Positions 13,568-22,511 are shown, counted from the first letter of the stretch. The stretch: DNA of 43,550 nt from Streptomyces sp. OR43 (GCF_008042275.1 NZ_RDBK01000043.1:39169-82718), one strand, 5' to 3'. Numbers and translations: made by a program. The notes: generated by a model not told the origin, from the sequence alone.

Positions 13568-15760
13568 TCAGCTCTGCGCACCCAGGGAGCCGGGACGGTC
13601 CGAGCCGCCTTTGCCGAGGCGGTCCACGGGCCCCGTGGGCTCCCTGCGGACCGGTGCGGACACGGGTGGCGCGGCCGGCCCGATCTCGCACCAGACCGCC
13701 TTGCCCTCGCCACGGGGCTCGATGCCCCAGCGGGTGGCGACGGCGTCGAGGAGCAGCAGTCCCCGCCCCGAAGTCGCGGTCTCGCCGGGTGTGCGGCGCC
13801 GGGGCCAGGCACTGGAGCGGTCCTGTACCGACAGCCGGACGCGCCGTACCGGTTCGGGCAGCACCTCGAGGGTGAGGACGGCCCCGCCCTCCGTGTGCAG
13901 AAGCACATTCACCAGCAGTTCGCCGGTCACCAGCTCGGCGTCGTCCGCGAGTTCGGACATGTTCCAGTCGGTCAGGGCCTGACGCACGATCGTCCGGGCG
14001 TCGGAGAGCCCCTCCGGATCGGCCTGGTGGATGTACTGATGCAGCCGCGGTGCCCGTGGGGACCCCGGGTCGGGGCTGCGTCGCAGCACCAGCAGGGCGA
14101 CGTCGTCGCCCGAGCCCCAGCGCTCCCACAGCCGGTCCGACAGATGGTCGGCCAGCGCTTCTGCGCCTGCCGGCCCGGCACTGACCTCGTTGATGAGCGT
14201 GCGCACCCCCGCATCGATGTCGGCGCCCGGCTCCTCCACGAGACCGTCGGTGTACAGGACCAGCGTCTCGCCCGGGACCAGGTCCAGCCGGGTCTCCGGA
14301 AACTCCTCGTCGCCGAAGTCGGTCGCGATGCCCAGCGGGACGCCGCCGCGCACCTGCGGGGTGCCGACCCGGCCGTCCGTGTGCCGGATCAGCGGGCCGA
14401 AGTGGCCGGCCCTTACCACCCGCACCGTTCCTGTCGCGAGGTCGACCTGGGCGTATGTGCAGGTGGCGAAGCGGTCCGTGTCCAGCTCGGCGAGGAACCG
14501 GGAGGCCCGGGCCAGCACCGTCGACGGCGGATGCCCCTCGGCGGCGTACGCACGCAGCGCGATGCGCAGCTGGCCCATGATCGCCGCCGCGTGTGTGTCG
14601 TGGCCCTGCACATCGCCGACCACGATGCCGAAGCGGTCCTTGGGCAGGGCGATCACGTCGTACCAGTCGCCGCCCACCTGACGGCCGCTCCACGCGGCGT
14701 GGTAGCGGACGGCGATCTCTCCGCCCTCGATGTCCTGGATGCGGCGGGGCAGCATCGCGGACTGGAGCCCGGTGGCGAACTCGCGTTCCTCGTCGAAGAG
14801 CGTGGCCCGTTGGAGGGACTGGGCGACGATCGCGGCGAGCCCCAGGCAGAGGTTGCGCTCGTCGGCGGTGAAGGCGGTGCGTTCGCGGTAGAAGAGCGCC
14901 AGCCCGCCGAGGGTCTTGGCCTGGGCGACGAGCGGCAGATAGGCCGCCGCCTGGAACTTGAGCTGTCCCACGAACGGCTCCAGCACCGGATAGCGCCGGG
15001 TGAGTGCGTCGAGCGAGCTCACGAAGCGTGGCCGCTCGCTCAGGACGGTGTCGGCCAGCGGAAACTTCGGGTCGAGCCGGCCGGAGCCCAGCTCGTCGAC
15101 GACCTCCAGTGATTCGCCGCTCAGGGCGATGACGTTGAGCGTGGTGTTGTCCAGCAGGCCGAGGGCGAGCCCGTCGGCGCCGAGCCGTGCCAGCCCGCCC
15201 GGCCCGGTCAGCGCGGCGGTGACGTCGTCGACGGTCACCGCTCGCGACAATGCGCTGGTCGTTCGTTCAACTATGTCTGTCTGTCGCTGACGGCGCTTTT
15301 CCAGATCCAGTACGAAGGCCGAATGGGTGACTTCCGCGGTCGCGTCCCGCACCAGGCCGATCACCCGGTGCGCCATCCCGTCGGTGCCGCGCAGGATGCG
15401 CGCCTGGACATGGGTCCACTGATCGCCGCCGTCATCCAGCGGAACGCGGAAGTGCACGCTGTACGAGGTGCTCCCGCCCTTGACGGCCTCGTCGATCGCC
15501 ACATCCAGACGGATCCGTTCAGCCGGGTCCAGGCGTTCCATCAGGGACTCGGGCCGGGCGTCGAAAACGGCCGGATCCAGGCCGAAGACCAGCAGACCGG
15601 CCTCGTCGATGTCCAGTGTCCGGGCGTCGAGGTCCCACTCGAAACTGCCGGTGCGGTTCATGGCAAGCCGCTCCACCGTCGCCGTCTCGCTGCTGTGGGT
15701 CTTCTCGACCAACAGGCGGGGCGGGACGGGGATGAACGGGGGCCGGTCGTGATCGGTCAT
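13568..15760 (-). CDS. PAS-GAF-PP2C serine phosphatase with fused C-terminal HATPase domain
   Basis: This 730-residue cytoplasmic protein has four modules: a PAS domain (about 35-145, SFEWDLDARTLDIDEAGLLV), a GAF domain (about 180-330), a SpoIIE/RsbU-type PP2C domain (about 355-575; metal sites GGDWYDV and VVGDVQGHD, then LVLYTDGLVE and GSGDDVALLV), and an RsbW-like HATPase (about 600-710; N box ELVTGELLVNVLLH, then SGRGLLLLDAVATRWG). Such proteins act in partner switching: the phosphatase reactivates an anti-anti-sigma factor, and the kinase may phosphorylate one or bind a sigma factor. Both halves keep key residues. ATG 15760 follows GGAGC on the minus strand. No antagonist gene is adjacent. 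Confidence 0.93.
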   Translation of the reverse strand: MTDHDRPPFIPVPPRLLVEKTHSSETATVERLAMNRTGSFEWDLDARTLDIDEAGLLVFGLDPAVFDARPESLMERLDPAERIRLDVAIDEAVKGGSTSYSVHFRVPLDDGGDQWTHVQARILRGTDGMAHRVIGLVRDATAEVTHSAFVLDLEKRRQRQTDIVERTTSALSRAVTVDDVTAALTGPGGLARLGADGLALGLLDNTTLNVIALSGESLEVVDELGSGRLDPKFPLADTVLSERPRFVSSLDALTRRYPVLEPFVGQLKFQAAAYLPLVAQAKTLGGLALFYRERTAFTADERNLCLGLAAIVAQSLQRATLFDEEREFATGLQSAMLPRRIQDIEGGEIAVRYHAAWSGRQVGGDWYDVIALPKDRFGIVVGDVQGHDTHAAAIMGQLRIALRAYAAEGHPPSTVLARASRFLAELDTDRFATCTYAQVDLATGTVRVVRAGHFGPLIRHTDGRVGTPQVRGGVPLGIATDFGDEEFPETRLDLVPGETLVLYTDGLVEEPGADIDAGVRTLINEVSAGPAGAEALADHLSDRLWERWGSGDDVALLVLRRSPDPGSPRAPRLHQYIHQADPEGLSDARTIVRQALTDWNMSELADDAELVTGELLVNVLLHTEGGAVLTLEVLPEPVRRVRLSVQDRSSAWPRRRTPGETATSGRGLLLLDAVATRWGIEPRGEGKAVWCEIGPAAPPVSAPVRREPTGPVDRLGKGGSDRPGSLGAQS

Positions 15761-15985
15761 TCGTGCTCCGAAGATCGTCCGGCGGGGCTGCCGTACGGCG
15801 TGACTCAATTGTCAGGCGGGTCAGGCACGGCTGCCACAGCGCGGAAGCGTCTGACGGCGCTCCGCGCGCGTCCCGGAGGCGGCCCACCCCTCCTGCCGAG
15901 CGCCCGGGGCCGCCGCGCACAATGGCAGCGGAAGATCGTCCGTGACCGGCGGACGTACGGCACTGGGGCTGACCGGAGCGCACGC

Positions 15986-17059
15986 ATGAACCACGAGGAT
16001 CCCGTCCTGCTGCACACCGAGGGACGCGTCCGCCACATCACGCTGAACCGGCCCCGGGCGCTGAACGCGCTGAACCACGCCATGGTGCTGCGCATGGGCG
16101 AGGCGCTGGACGCGGCGGAGCAGGACCCCTCGGTCATCGCGGTGCTGCTCACCGGCGCGGGTGAGCGCGGTCTGTGCGCGGGCGGAGACATCCGGTCCAT
16201 CCGCGACGACGCCCTGGCCGGCGGCCGGACGTCCCTGGTTTTCTGGCGCGACGAGTACCGGCTCAACGCCCGCATCGCCCGGTTCCCCAAACCGTACGTC
16301 GCCCTCATGGACGGCATCGTCATGGGCGGCGGGGTCGGCGTCTCCGCCCACGGCTCACTCCGCATCGTCACGGAACGCTCCCGGATCGCCATGCCCGAGA
16401 CCGGCATCGGATTCGTACCCGACGTCGGCGGCACCTACCTGCTCGGCGCGGCCCCCGGAGAGATCGGCCTGCACCTGGCGCTCACCGGCGACGCGGTCGG
16501 AGCGGCCGACGCGCTCCTGTGCGGCCTCGCCGATCACTTCGTACCGTCGGGAGACCTGCCCGCCCTGCTCACCGCACTCGACGCATGCGCCACGCCGGAA
16601 GCCGTGGTCGCCGCGGCCGAGCGGTACGCCGGCGACGCCCCGGCCGGCGAGCTGTCGGCCCACCGCGAGTGGATCGACGCGTGCTACGCGGCGGACACGG
16701 TCGAGGAGATCGTCGGACGTCTCGACGGATGCGGGGTGCCCGCCGCGAAGCAGGCCGCGGCGACGATCCTGGCCAAATCGCCCACGGCACTGAAGGTGAC
16801 GCTCTCGGCCGTCCGGCGAGCGCGCCGTCTGGACAGCCTGGAAGAGGCCCTCGACCAGGAGTACCGCGTCTCGTCCACCGCCTTTACCGGGCCCGATCTC
16901 GTCGAGGGCGTGCGCGCCCAGATCATCGACAAGGACCGCAACCCCCGGTGGAGCCCGGCGGAGCTCGCCGGCGTCACCGACGAGCACGTGGCCCGCCACT
17001 TCGCGCCGCTGGGCAACGGTGAGCTCGGCCTCGGACCCGCGACAGGGACGACCGGCTGA
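15986..17059 (+). CDS. Enoyl-CoA hydratase/isomerase family protein, probable 3-hydroxyisobutyryl-CoA hydrolase
   Basis: This 357-residue crotonase-fold protein has the length and long C-terminal half of 3-hydroxyisobutyryl-CoA hydrolases (valine catabolism) rather than the 260 residues of a plain hydratase. The CoA-ester oxyanion hole uses GLCAGGD (62-68) and MGGGVGVSAHG. AMPETGIGFVPDVGGTYLL supplies the catalytic pair E138 and D146 seen in human HIBCH. The C-terminal ECH_2-type region includes AATILAKSPTALKVTL and DQEYRVSSTAF. The ATG at 15986 follows CGGAG. It stands alone between the phosphatase and the rhamnose operon. A role in another acyl-CoA pathway cannot be excluded. Confidence 0.88.
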   Translation: MNHEDPVLLHTEGRVRHITLNRPRALNALNHAMVLRMGEALDAAEQDPSVIAVLLTGAGERGLCAGGDIRSIRDDALAGGRTSLVFWRDEYRLNARIARFPKPYVALMDGIVMGGGVGVSAHGSLRIVTERSRIAMPETGIGFVPDVGGTYLLGAAPGEIGLHLALTGDAVGAADALLCGLADHFVPSGDLPALLTALDACATPEAVVAAAERYAGDAPAGELSAHREWIDACYAADTVEEIVGRLDGCGVPAAKQAAATILAKSPTALKVTLSAVRRARRLDSLEEALDQEYRVSSTAFTGPDLVEGVRAQIIDKDRNPRWSPAELAGVTDEHVARHFAPLGNGELGLGPATGTTG

Positions 17060-17106
17060 GGCGGCCGGCCCTGCACGCGCGCCCACGGCGGTACGGCCGG
17101 CTGAGC

Positions 17107-17121
17107 CGGGCGGCACGCCCG
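17107..17121. terminator. Small hairpin between convergent hydrolase and rhaB
   Basis: CGGGCG (17107-17112) pairs with CGCCCG (17116-17121) around GCA. A wider GCCGGCC/GGCCGGC pair lies just upstream. It is the only stable structure in the 103-base convergent gap. Confidence 0.4.
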
Positions 17122-17162
17122 CCGGACCTCATCGGTGCGGCGGGCGGACGTCACCGCCCGGG

Positions 17163-18692
17163 TCAGACCGCACCGACCTCCGCCCCGGCGTCCGCACGCC
17201 CGTGCCACGGGCCGAGCCGGGCCTCGGCGCGGTCCCAGTCGTGACGGTCACCCCGCGGCGCGTAATGCCGCAGCTCCTGGGTGCCGGCGACCAGCCGCCG
17301 CATTCCGGGGAGGTCGTCCACGAGACCGCGGGTGCGGGCCTGGACCAGGACGTTGCCGAGCGCCGTCGCTTCCGCGGGTCCCGCCGTCACCGGCAGTCCG
17401 CTCGCGTCGGCCGTCCACTGGCACAGCAGCTCGTTGCGGGAGCCGCCGCCCACCAGGTGGATCCGTACCGGATCGCGCCCCGCGAGCTCGGCGGCCCTGC
17501 GCAGGGTCCTGCGATGCGCGAGCGCCAGACTCTCCAGCACACAGCGCACGTAACCGCCGGGCGTCCGCGGCGGCGTCTGCCCGGTACGCAGCAGATACGC
17601 GTCGATCCGGGCAGGCATGTCGCCCGGTGCGAGGAACGACGCGTCGTCCGGGTCGATCACCGCGGCGAACGGCCGCGACCCGGCCGCGTCGGCCAGCAGA
17701 CCGGCCAGACCGAGGGGCGCGCCCGCACGCTCCCACACCTTGCGGCACTCCTCGAGCAGCCACATGCCCATGATGTTGCGGAGGTAGCGGACCGTGCCGT
17801 CCACCCCGCGCTCATTGGTGAAGTTGGCCGCCCGGGACTCCTCGGAGAGCACCGGAGCGTCCAGTTCCAGTCCGGCCAGCGACCAGGTGCCGCACGAGAT
17901 GTACGCGAAGTCCGCCTCCGTGGCCGGGACCGCCGCGACCGCCGACGCCGTGTCGTGCGAGGCGACCGTCGTCACCGGGGTGCCGCCGGGCAGCCCGGTG
18001 TACTCGGCGACGTGCGGCAGCAGCGTCCCCGCCGGAGTGCCCGGTTCACGCAGCGGAGGGAACAGCGCACGCTCCAGCCCCAGCCGCCCGATCAGCGCGT
18101 CGGACCAGTCGCCGCTCCGCGCGTCGAACAGGCCGGTCGTCGACGCGTTCGTGCTCTCCGCGCCGACCGATCCGGTCAGCCAGTGCACCAGCAGATCGGG
18201 CATCAGCAGCAGCGTCCGGGCGGCCCCCCACTGGGCGGTCGTCCGGTGGGCGAGCAGCTGGAAGACCGTGTTGAACGGCAGGTGCTGCAGTCCGCCGACC
18301 GCGTACAGCTCCCGCACACCGCAGCCGTCCGGCAGCCGCTCCGCAGCCCCGTTGTTGCGCGTGTCACGGTAGTGGAACGGCAGCCCCAGCAGCGCTCCGT
18401 CGCCATCCAGCAGCCCGTAGTCCACCGCCCAGGTGTCGACTCCGACGGAGGCGACAGGACCCGTGCGCCCGGCTGCCCGCAGCCCGTCCAGCATCCCCTG
18501 GTACAGGGCCAGTACGTCCCAGCGCAGACCGTCCGGCAGCCGCACCGGCGTGTTGGCGAACCGGTGCGCCTCGGCCAGTTCGAGCCTCCCGGGCCCGACC
18601 CGGCCGGTGATCACCCGGCCACTGGTCGCGCCGAGGTCCACAGCCGCGAAGACGGCTTCGCCGGCCGCGGCGTCGATGGGGTTCACAGCCAT
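17163..18692 (-). CDS. rhaB: Rhamnulokinase
   Basis: This protein of about 509 residues belongs to the FGGY kinase family and phosphorylates L-rhamnulose to L-rhamnulose 1-phosphate. The N-terminal phosphate loop is VDLGATSGRVITG (D19). GVDTWAVDYGLL carries the catalytic Asp region typical of RhaB. SCGTWSLAGLELD, MWLLEECRKVW and VGGGSRNELLCQWTADASGL are strong RhaB signatures. It is the last gene of the operon, 16 bases after the aldolase/dehydrogenase stop. The start at 18692 has only a weak GGA upstream; an in-frame ATG at 18740 would overlap the previous gene by 32 bases. Confidence 0.95.
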   Translation of the reverse strand: MAVNPIDAAAGEAVFAAVDLGATSGRVITGRVGPGRLELAEAHRFANTPVRLPDGLRWDVLALYQGMLDGLRAAGRTGPVASVGVDTWAVDYGLLDGDGALLGLPFHYRDTRNNGAAERLPDGCGVRELYAVGGLQHLPFNTVFQLLAHRTTAQWGAARTLLLMPDLLVHWLTGSVGAESTNASTTGLFDARSGDWSDALIGRLGLERALFPPLREPGTPAGTLLPHVAEYTGLPGGTPVTTVASHDTASAVAAVPATEADFAYISCGTWSLAGLELDAPVLSEESRAANFTNERGVDGTVRYLRNIMGMWLLEECRKVWERAGAPLGLAGLLADAAGSRPFAAVIDPDDASFLAPGDMPARIDAYLLRTGQTPPRTPGGYVRCVLESLALAHRRTLRRAAELAGRDPVRIHLVGGGSRNELLCQWTADASGLPVTAGPAEATALGNVLVQARTRGLVDDLPGMRRLVAGTQELRHYAPRGDRHDWDRAEARLGPWHGRADAGAEVGAV

Positions 18693-18708
18693 GGAGATCG
18701 TGTCCAGG

Positions 18709-20754
18709 TCATCGCAGGAAGGCGGCAGCCACACCGGCATCCACCGGAATGTGCAGCCCGGTGGTGTGCGTGAGGTCGCCGGCGGTCAGCGCGAACACGG
18801 CGTTGGCGACGTGCTCGGGCAGCACCTCGCGCTTGAGCAGGGTCCGCTGCGCGTAGAACTCGCCGAGCTTCTCCTCCTCGATGCCGTACGTCGCCGCGCG
18901 CTGGGCGCCCCAGCCCGCGGCGAAGATCCCCGAACCCCGCACCACACCGTCCGGGTTGATGCCGTTGACGCGGATCCCGTGCTCGCCGAGCTCGGCCGCC
19001 AGCAGCCGCACCTGATGGGCCTGGTCGGCCTTGGTGGCGGAGTACGCGATGTTGTTGGGGCCGGCGAACACGGCGTTCTTGGAAGCGATGTAGATGATGT
19101 CGCCGCCGAGCTTCTGCGCCTGCATGACCCGGGCGGCCTCGCGCGCGACGAGGAACGAGCCGCGCGCCATGATGTCGTGCTGCAGGTCCCAGTCGCGCGC
19201 CGTCGTCTCCAGCAGCGGCTTGGAGATGGAGATCCCCGCGTTGTTCACGACCAGGTCCACACCGCCGAAGGCCAGCACGGCGGCCCGGAACGCCTCCGCG
19301 ATCTGCTCCTCGCTCGTGACGTCGACCGTGACGGCCACGGCCCGGTCCGGGCCGCCCAGGTCCTGCGCGACCGCGGCCGCGTTCTCGGCGTTCAGGTCCG
19401 CCACGACCACACAGGCGCCCTCGGCCACCAGCCGGTGCGCGATGGCGCGCCCGATCCCCGAACCGGCCCCGGTCACCAGCGCGACCCGGGTGGCCAGCGG
19501 CTTCGCCTTCGGCATCCGGCGCAGCTTGGCCTCCTCCAGCTCCCAGTACTCGATCCGGAATTTCTCGGACTCCTCGATCGGCGCGTAAGTGGAGACGGCC
19601 TCCGCGCCGCGCATCACGTTGATGGCGTTGAGGTAGAACTCCCCGGCGACGCGGGCGGTCTGCTTGTCCTTGCCGAACGAGAACATCCCGACGCCGGGCA
19701 CCAGCACGATCGCGGGATCCGCGCCGCGCATGGCGGGGGAGCCGGGGACGGCGTGCCTCTCGTAGTACGCCCGGTACGCCTCGCGGTACTCCCCGTGCAG
19801 CGCCTTCAGCCGTTCCACCGCCTCGGCGACCGGAACGTCCGCGGGAAGGTCGAGCACCAGCGGGCTGACCTTCGTACGGAGGAAGTGGTCCGGGCACGAG
19901 GTGCCGAGGGCGGCGAGCCGCGGATGTTCGGCGCGGGACAGGAAGTCCAGCACCGGCGCGGCGTCCGTGAAGTGACCGACCTGGGGCCGGTCGGTGGACG
20001 CCAGGCCGCGGATCACCGGCGCGAGCGCCGCCGCCCGCTCCCGGCGCTCGTCCACGGGCAGGGCGTCCCGTCCGGGGAGCACGGCTCCGAACGGCTCGGG
20101 CCGGCCGCGCTCCTCGAGGAAGGTCTCGGCCGTACGGATCATCCACAGGGCATTGCGCTCGCACGCTTCCGACGTCTCGCCCCAGGCGGTGATCCCGTGA
20201 CCGCCCAGGACGACGCCGACGGCCTGCGGGTTGGCCTCCTTCACGGCCGCGATGTCCAGCCCGAGCTGGAACCCCGGGCGGCGCCAGCCCACCCAGGCGA
20301 CCTTGTCGCCGAAACACTCGGCGGTCAGTTTCTCCCCGTCGGCCGCGCAGGCCAGGGCGATCCCCGAGTCCGGGTGCAGATGGTCGACGTGCGCCGCTTC
20401 GACCAGTGCGTGCATGGCGGTGTCGATCGACGGCGCGGCGCCCCCCTTGCCGTGCAGGCAGTAGTCGAACGCGGCCACCATCTCGTCCTCGCGCTCCACG
20501 CCCGGGTACACCTCCTTGAGGGCGCGGACCCGGTCCAGGCGCAGCACGGCGAGCCCTTCCTCCTTCAGGGTGCCGAGATCGCCACCGGAGCCCTTGACCC
20601 AGAGGAGTTCGGTCTCGCCTCCGGTGACCGGGTCGGAGCCGGCCGCCTTCACCGAGGTGTTGCCGCCTGCGTAGTTGGTGTTGCGGGGGTCGGAGCCGAT
20701 CCGGCGCGCGCGCTCCAGGAGCGCGGCGACTTCGGCGTGCGTCGGGGACGTCAT
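18709..20754 (-). CDS. rhaD: Bifunctional rhamnulose-1-phosphate aldolase / short-chain dehydrogenase
   Basis: This 681-residue protein is a natural fusion. The class II aldolase part (about 1-400) has HVDHLHPDSG and VLGGHGITAWGE as zinc ligands and splits rhamnulose 1-phosphate into dihydroxyacetone phosphate and L-lactaldehyde. The SDR part (about 420-681) has TGAGSGIGRAIA, an NAD-type Asp in VVVADLN, NNAGIS, IYIASK and the catalytic YSATK, and should oxidise or reduce the lactaldehyde. This fusion is the known form in many actinobacteria and firmicutes. The start at 20754 sits six bases after GAAGGA. It lies 63 bases downstream of the isomerase stop, in the same operon. Confidence 0.95.
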   Translation of the reverse strand: MTSPTHAEVAALLERARRIGSDPRNTNYAGGNTSVKAAGSDPVTGGETELLWVKGSGGDLGTLKEEGLAVLRLDRVRALKEVYPGVEREDEMVAAFDYCLHGKGGAAPSIDTAMHALVEAAHVDHLHPDSGIALACAADGEKLTAECFGDKVAWVGWRRPGFQLGLDIAAVKEANPQAVGVVLGGHGITAWGETSEACERNALWMIRTAETFLEERGRPEPFGAVLPGRDALPVDERRERAAALAPVIRGLASTDRPQVGHFTDAAPVLDFLSRAEHPRLAALGTSCPDHFLRTKVSPLVLDLPADVPVAEAVERLKALHGEYREAYRAYYERHAVPGSPAMRGADPAIVLVPGVGMFSFGKDKQTARVAGEFYLNAINVMRGAEAVSTYAPIEESEKFRIEYWELEEAKLRRMPKAKPLATRVALVTGAGSGIGRAIAHRLVAEGACVVVADLNAENAAAVAQDLGGPDRAVAVTVDVTSEEQIAEAFRAAVLAFGGVDLVVNNAGISISKPLLETTARDWDLQHDIMARGSFLVAREAARVMQAQKLGGDIIYIASKNAVFAGPNNIAYSATKADQAHQVRLLAAELGEHGIRVNGINPDGVVRGSGIFAAGWGAQRAATYGIEEEKLGEFYAQRTLLKREVLPEHVANAVFALTAGDLTHTTGLHIPVDAGVAAAFLR

Positions 20755-20817
20755 GAGCATTCCTTCGGGACGGGAGGTGCGGGTCGACGGTCAGCGGCGT
20801 AGCGGTGCAGCAAGGGC

Positions 20818-21984
20818 TCAGGCGCCCCAGCCGGCCTGGGTGCCGCCCACCCGGGCGGTGGCGATGCGCTCCTGGTTGCCGGAGGCGAGGTAGGCGGCGA
20901 AGGGGTCCCCGGCCAGGCCCTGTTCCTCGCGGACCTCGGCCAGCAGCGGCCGTACGTCGGTGTTGTAGGCGTCCATCAGTACGGCGTTCGAGGCGAGCAC
21001 GTCGCCCGACGTCTGTGCGGCGACGAGCGCGTCCATGTCGACGAGCAGGGCCTTGGCCGTCGCCTCCTGCACATTGGCGACCGACCGGATGACCGCGGGG
21101 ATCTTCGCCTCGATGTTGTGGCACTGGTCGAGCATGAAATTGACGTTGGTCTCGGAGCGCAGACCACCGTTCTTCACGACCTCGTGCATGATCCGGAAGA
21201 GCTGGAACGGGTCGGCCGCCCCGACCATCAGGTCGTCGTCCGCGTAGAAGCGGGAGTTGAAGTCGAAGGCGCCGAGCCGTCCTTCTCGCAGGAGCAGGGC
21301 CACGATGAACTCGATGTTCGTGCCCGGGGCATGGTGGCCCGTGTCCACGACCACCTGCGCCTTCGGGCCGAGCTTGAGGCAGTGCGCGTACGCCGTGCCC
21401 CAGTCGGGTACGTCCGTCGTGTAGAAGGCGGGCTCGAAGAGCTTGTACTCCAGCAGCATCCGCTGGTCGTCGCCGAGCCGCTCGTAGACCTCGGCCAGCG
21501 CCTCGGCCAGCCGGTCCTGACGGGCAACGATGTCATCCTGCCCCGGGTAGTTCGTGCCGTCGGAGAACCACAGTTTGAGATCGGGGGACCCTGTCTCGTC
21601 CATGACGTCGACGCACTCCAGCAGATGCCCGGTCGCCTTGCGGCGCACCGCCGCGTCCGGGTGGGTGACCGAGCCCAGCTTGAAGTCGTCGTCCTGGAAG
21701 ACGTTGGAGTTGATCGCGCCGATCCGCAGCCCGAGGCCCTCGGCGTGACGGGTCAGCGCGGCGTAGTCGGCCACCTTGTCCCACGGGATGTGCAGCGACA
21801 CCTTCGGCGCGACGCCCGTGAACGCGTGGACCTGCGCCGCGTCCTCCATCTTCTCGAACGGGTCCCGCGGCACCCCCGGCTGCGCGAACACCTTGAACCG
21901 GGTCCCGGAATTGCCGTAACCCCACGACGGGGTCTCGATCACCTGGGACTTCAGGGCTGCCTTGACGGCCGACACATCAGACAT
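20818..21984 (-). CDS. rhaI: L-rhamnose isomerase, RhaI type
   Basis: This 388-residue TIM-barrel isomerase converts L-rhamnose to L-rhamnulose. It belongs to the RhaI group found in Streptomyces and Pseudomonas stutzeri rather than E. coli RhaA. Metal and substrate residues sit in LLEYKLFEPAFYTTDVPDWG, VVVDTGHHAPGTNIEF, FDFNSRFYADDDLMVGAADP and ETNVNFMLDQCHNIEAKIP. The start ATG at 21984 follows GAGGTG. It is the first gene of the operon. The promoter lies at 22055-22084, with a LacI-type operator at 22034-22045. No rhamnose transporter or regulator gene is next to the operon in this window. Confidence 0.95.
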   Translation of the reverse strand: MSDVSAVKAALKSQVIETPSWGYGNSGTRFKVFAQPGVPRDPFEKMEDAAQVHAFTGVAPKVSLHIPWDKVADYAALTRHAEGLGLRIGAINSNVFQDDDFKLGSVTHPDAAVRRKATGHLLECVDVMDETGSPDLKLWFSDGTNYPGQDDIVARQDRLAEALAEVYERLGDDQRMLLEYKLFEPAFYTTDVPDWGTAYAHCLKLGPKAQVVVDTGHHAPGTNIEFIVALLLREGRLGAFDFNSRFYADDDLMVGAADPFQLFRIMHEVVKNGGLRSETNVNFMLDQCHNIEAKIPAVIRSVANVQEATAKALLVDMDALVAAQTSGDVLASNAVLMDAYNTDVRPLLAEVREEQGLAGDPFAAYLASGNQERIATARVGGTQAGWGA

Positions 21985-22033
21985 GAACACCTCGTAAGCA
22001 GAGTCACCCGACGAGCGTGATCGCCGGAACGTG

Positions 22034-22045
22034 TGAATCGTTTCA
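22034..22045. promoter_or_regulatory. LacI-type operator of the rhamnose operon
   Basis: TGAATCGTTTCA is an inverted repeat with central CG, close to the LacI/CcpA-family pattern TGAAACGTTTCA. It starts about 9 bases downstream of the rhaI -10 box, overlapping the expected transcription start, which suits repression. Which LacI protein binds is not shown here. Confidence 0.7.
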
Positions 22046-22054
22046 TCCGAACGT

Positions 22055-22084
22055 ACGCTAGGTAGGACGCCGCTCACTAGTCAA
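22055..22084 (-). promoter_or_regulatory. Promoter of the rhamnose operon
   Basis: On the minus strand, TTGACT (22084-22079) and TAGCGT (22060-22055) are separated by 18 bases. This fits the Streptomyces housekeeping sigma HrdB. Transcription would start near 22047, leaving a leader of about 60 bases before rhaI. Confidence 0.75.
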
Positions 22085-22120
22085 GCGACCAGGCGGTCTT
22101 CGTCTGAGCTTGAACGGGGT

Positions 22121-22132
22121 TGAATCAATTCA
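22121..22132. promoter_or_regulatory. Second LacI-type palindrome upstream of the rhamnose promoter
   Basis: TGAATCAATTCA is an inverted repeat (TGAAT/ATTCA) sharing TGAATC and TTCA with the operator at 22034-22045. The centres are 87 bases apart, about eight helical turns, with the promoter between them. A repression loop or an activator site is possible. Confidence 0.5.
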
Positions 22133-22215
22133 CCACGGATCGGGGCGACCCGGCCGAAGACGGGCCCGGCGGAACAGGGGCCCCGGCCGGCCAGGGGCCC
22201 CGCCCGAAAACGGGC

Positions 22216-22246
22216 CCGGCCCGCCCTGGTGATCAGGGCGGGCCGG
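22216..22246 (-). terminator. Terminator of the 75-residue protein gene
   Basis: CCGGCCCGCCCTG (22216-22228) pairs exactly with CAGGGCGGGCCGG (22234-22246), a 13-bp stem with a 5-base loop. It lies about 38 bases beyond the stop of the gene at 22284-22511. Flanking bases 22140-22215 are further GGGCCC-rich repeats. Confidence 0.8.
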
Positions 22247-22283
22247 CCGGTGGGGCGTGCGGCCGCGCCGTGAAAGCCTCAGG

Positions 22284-22511
22284 TCAGTGCCCGCTGCCCG
22301 ACAAGCTGGGCTGGAGCGAGCGGACGAGGTCGAAGAACCGTGACTCGTTTCCCGAAAGACCGGCGCGGCGCAGCGCGCCGTCCGCCTCGGCGATCGGTGA
22401 GGCGAGCAACGGCATGTACAGCGGGGCGTCGTCCGGATCGGAGAGCGCCGCCCGTGTCGCTTCCAGTAAACGGACGTACGCCTGCGCCGCGGCGAGTTCG
22501 TCATTGCGCAT
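22284..22511 (-). CDS. Small unknown protein with a TTA codon
   Basis: This 75-residue acidic, helical protein begins MRNDELAAAQAYVRLLEATR and ends SRFFDLVRSLQPSLSGSGH. I do not recognise the family. It is supported by GGAG nine bases upstream of the ATG, high GC at third positions and its own strong terminator. Codon 15 is TTA (plus-strand TAA at 22467-22469, in frame), so expression probably depends on the bldA tRNA. The DELAAAQAYVRLLEA stretch could be a coiled coil. It follows the next upstream gene (22555-23112) by 43 bases on the same strand and may share its transcript. Confidence 0.7.
   Translation of the reverse strand: MRNDELAAAQAYVRLLEATRAALSDPDDAPLYMPLLASPIAEADGALRRAGLSGNESRFFDLVRSLQPSLSGSGH

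Noticed and set aside
18433..20802. A long plus-strand frame antisense to the rhamnose genes
   Set aside because: High-GC DNA opens long antisense frames. This one has no ribosome site or domain, whereas the minus-strand proteins match full-length families.
22140..22260. GGGCCC-rich repeats that looked like a larger repeat element
   Set aside because: Only one stem (22216-22246) is exact. The others are short GC-rich matches expected by composition, best read as part of a terminator.
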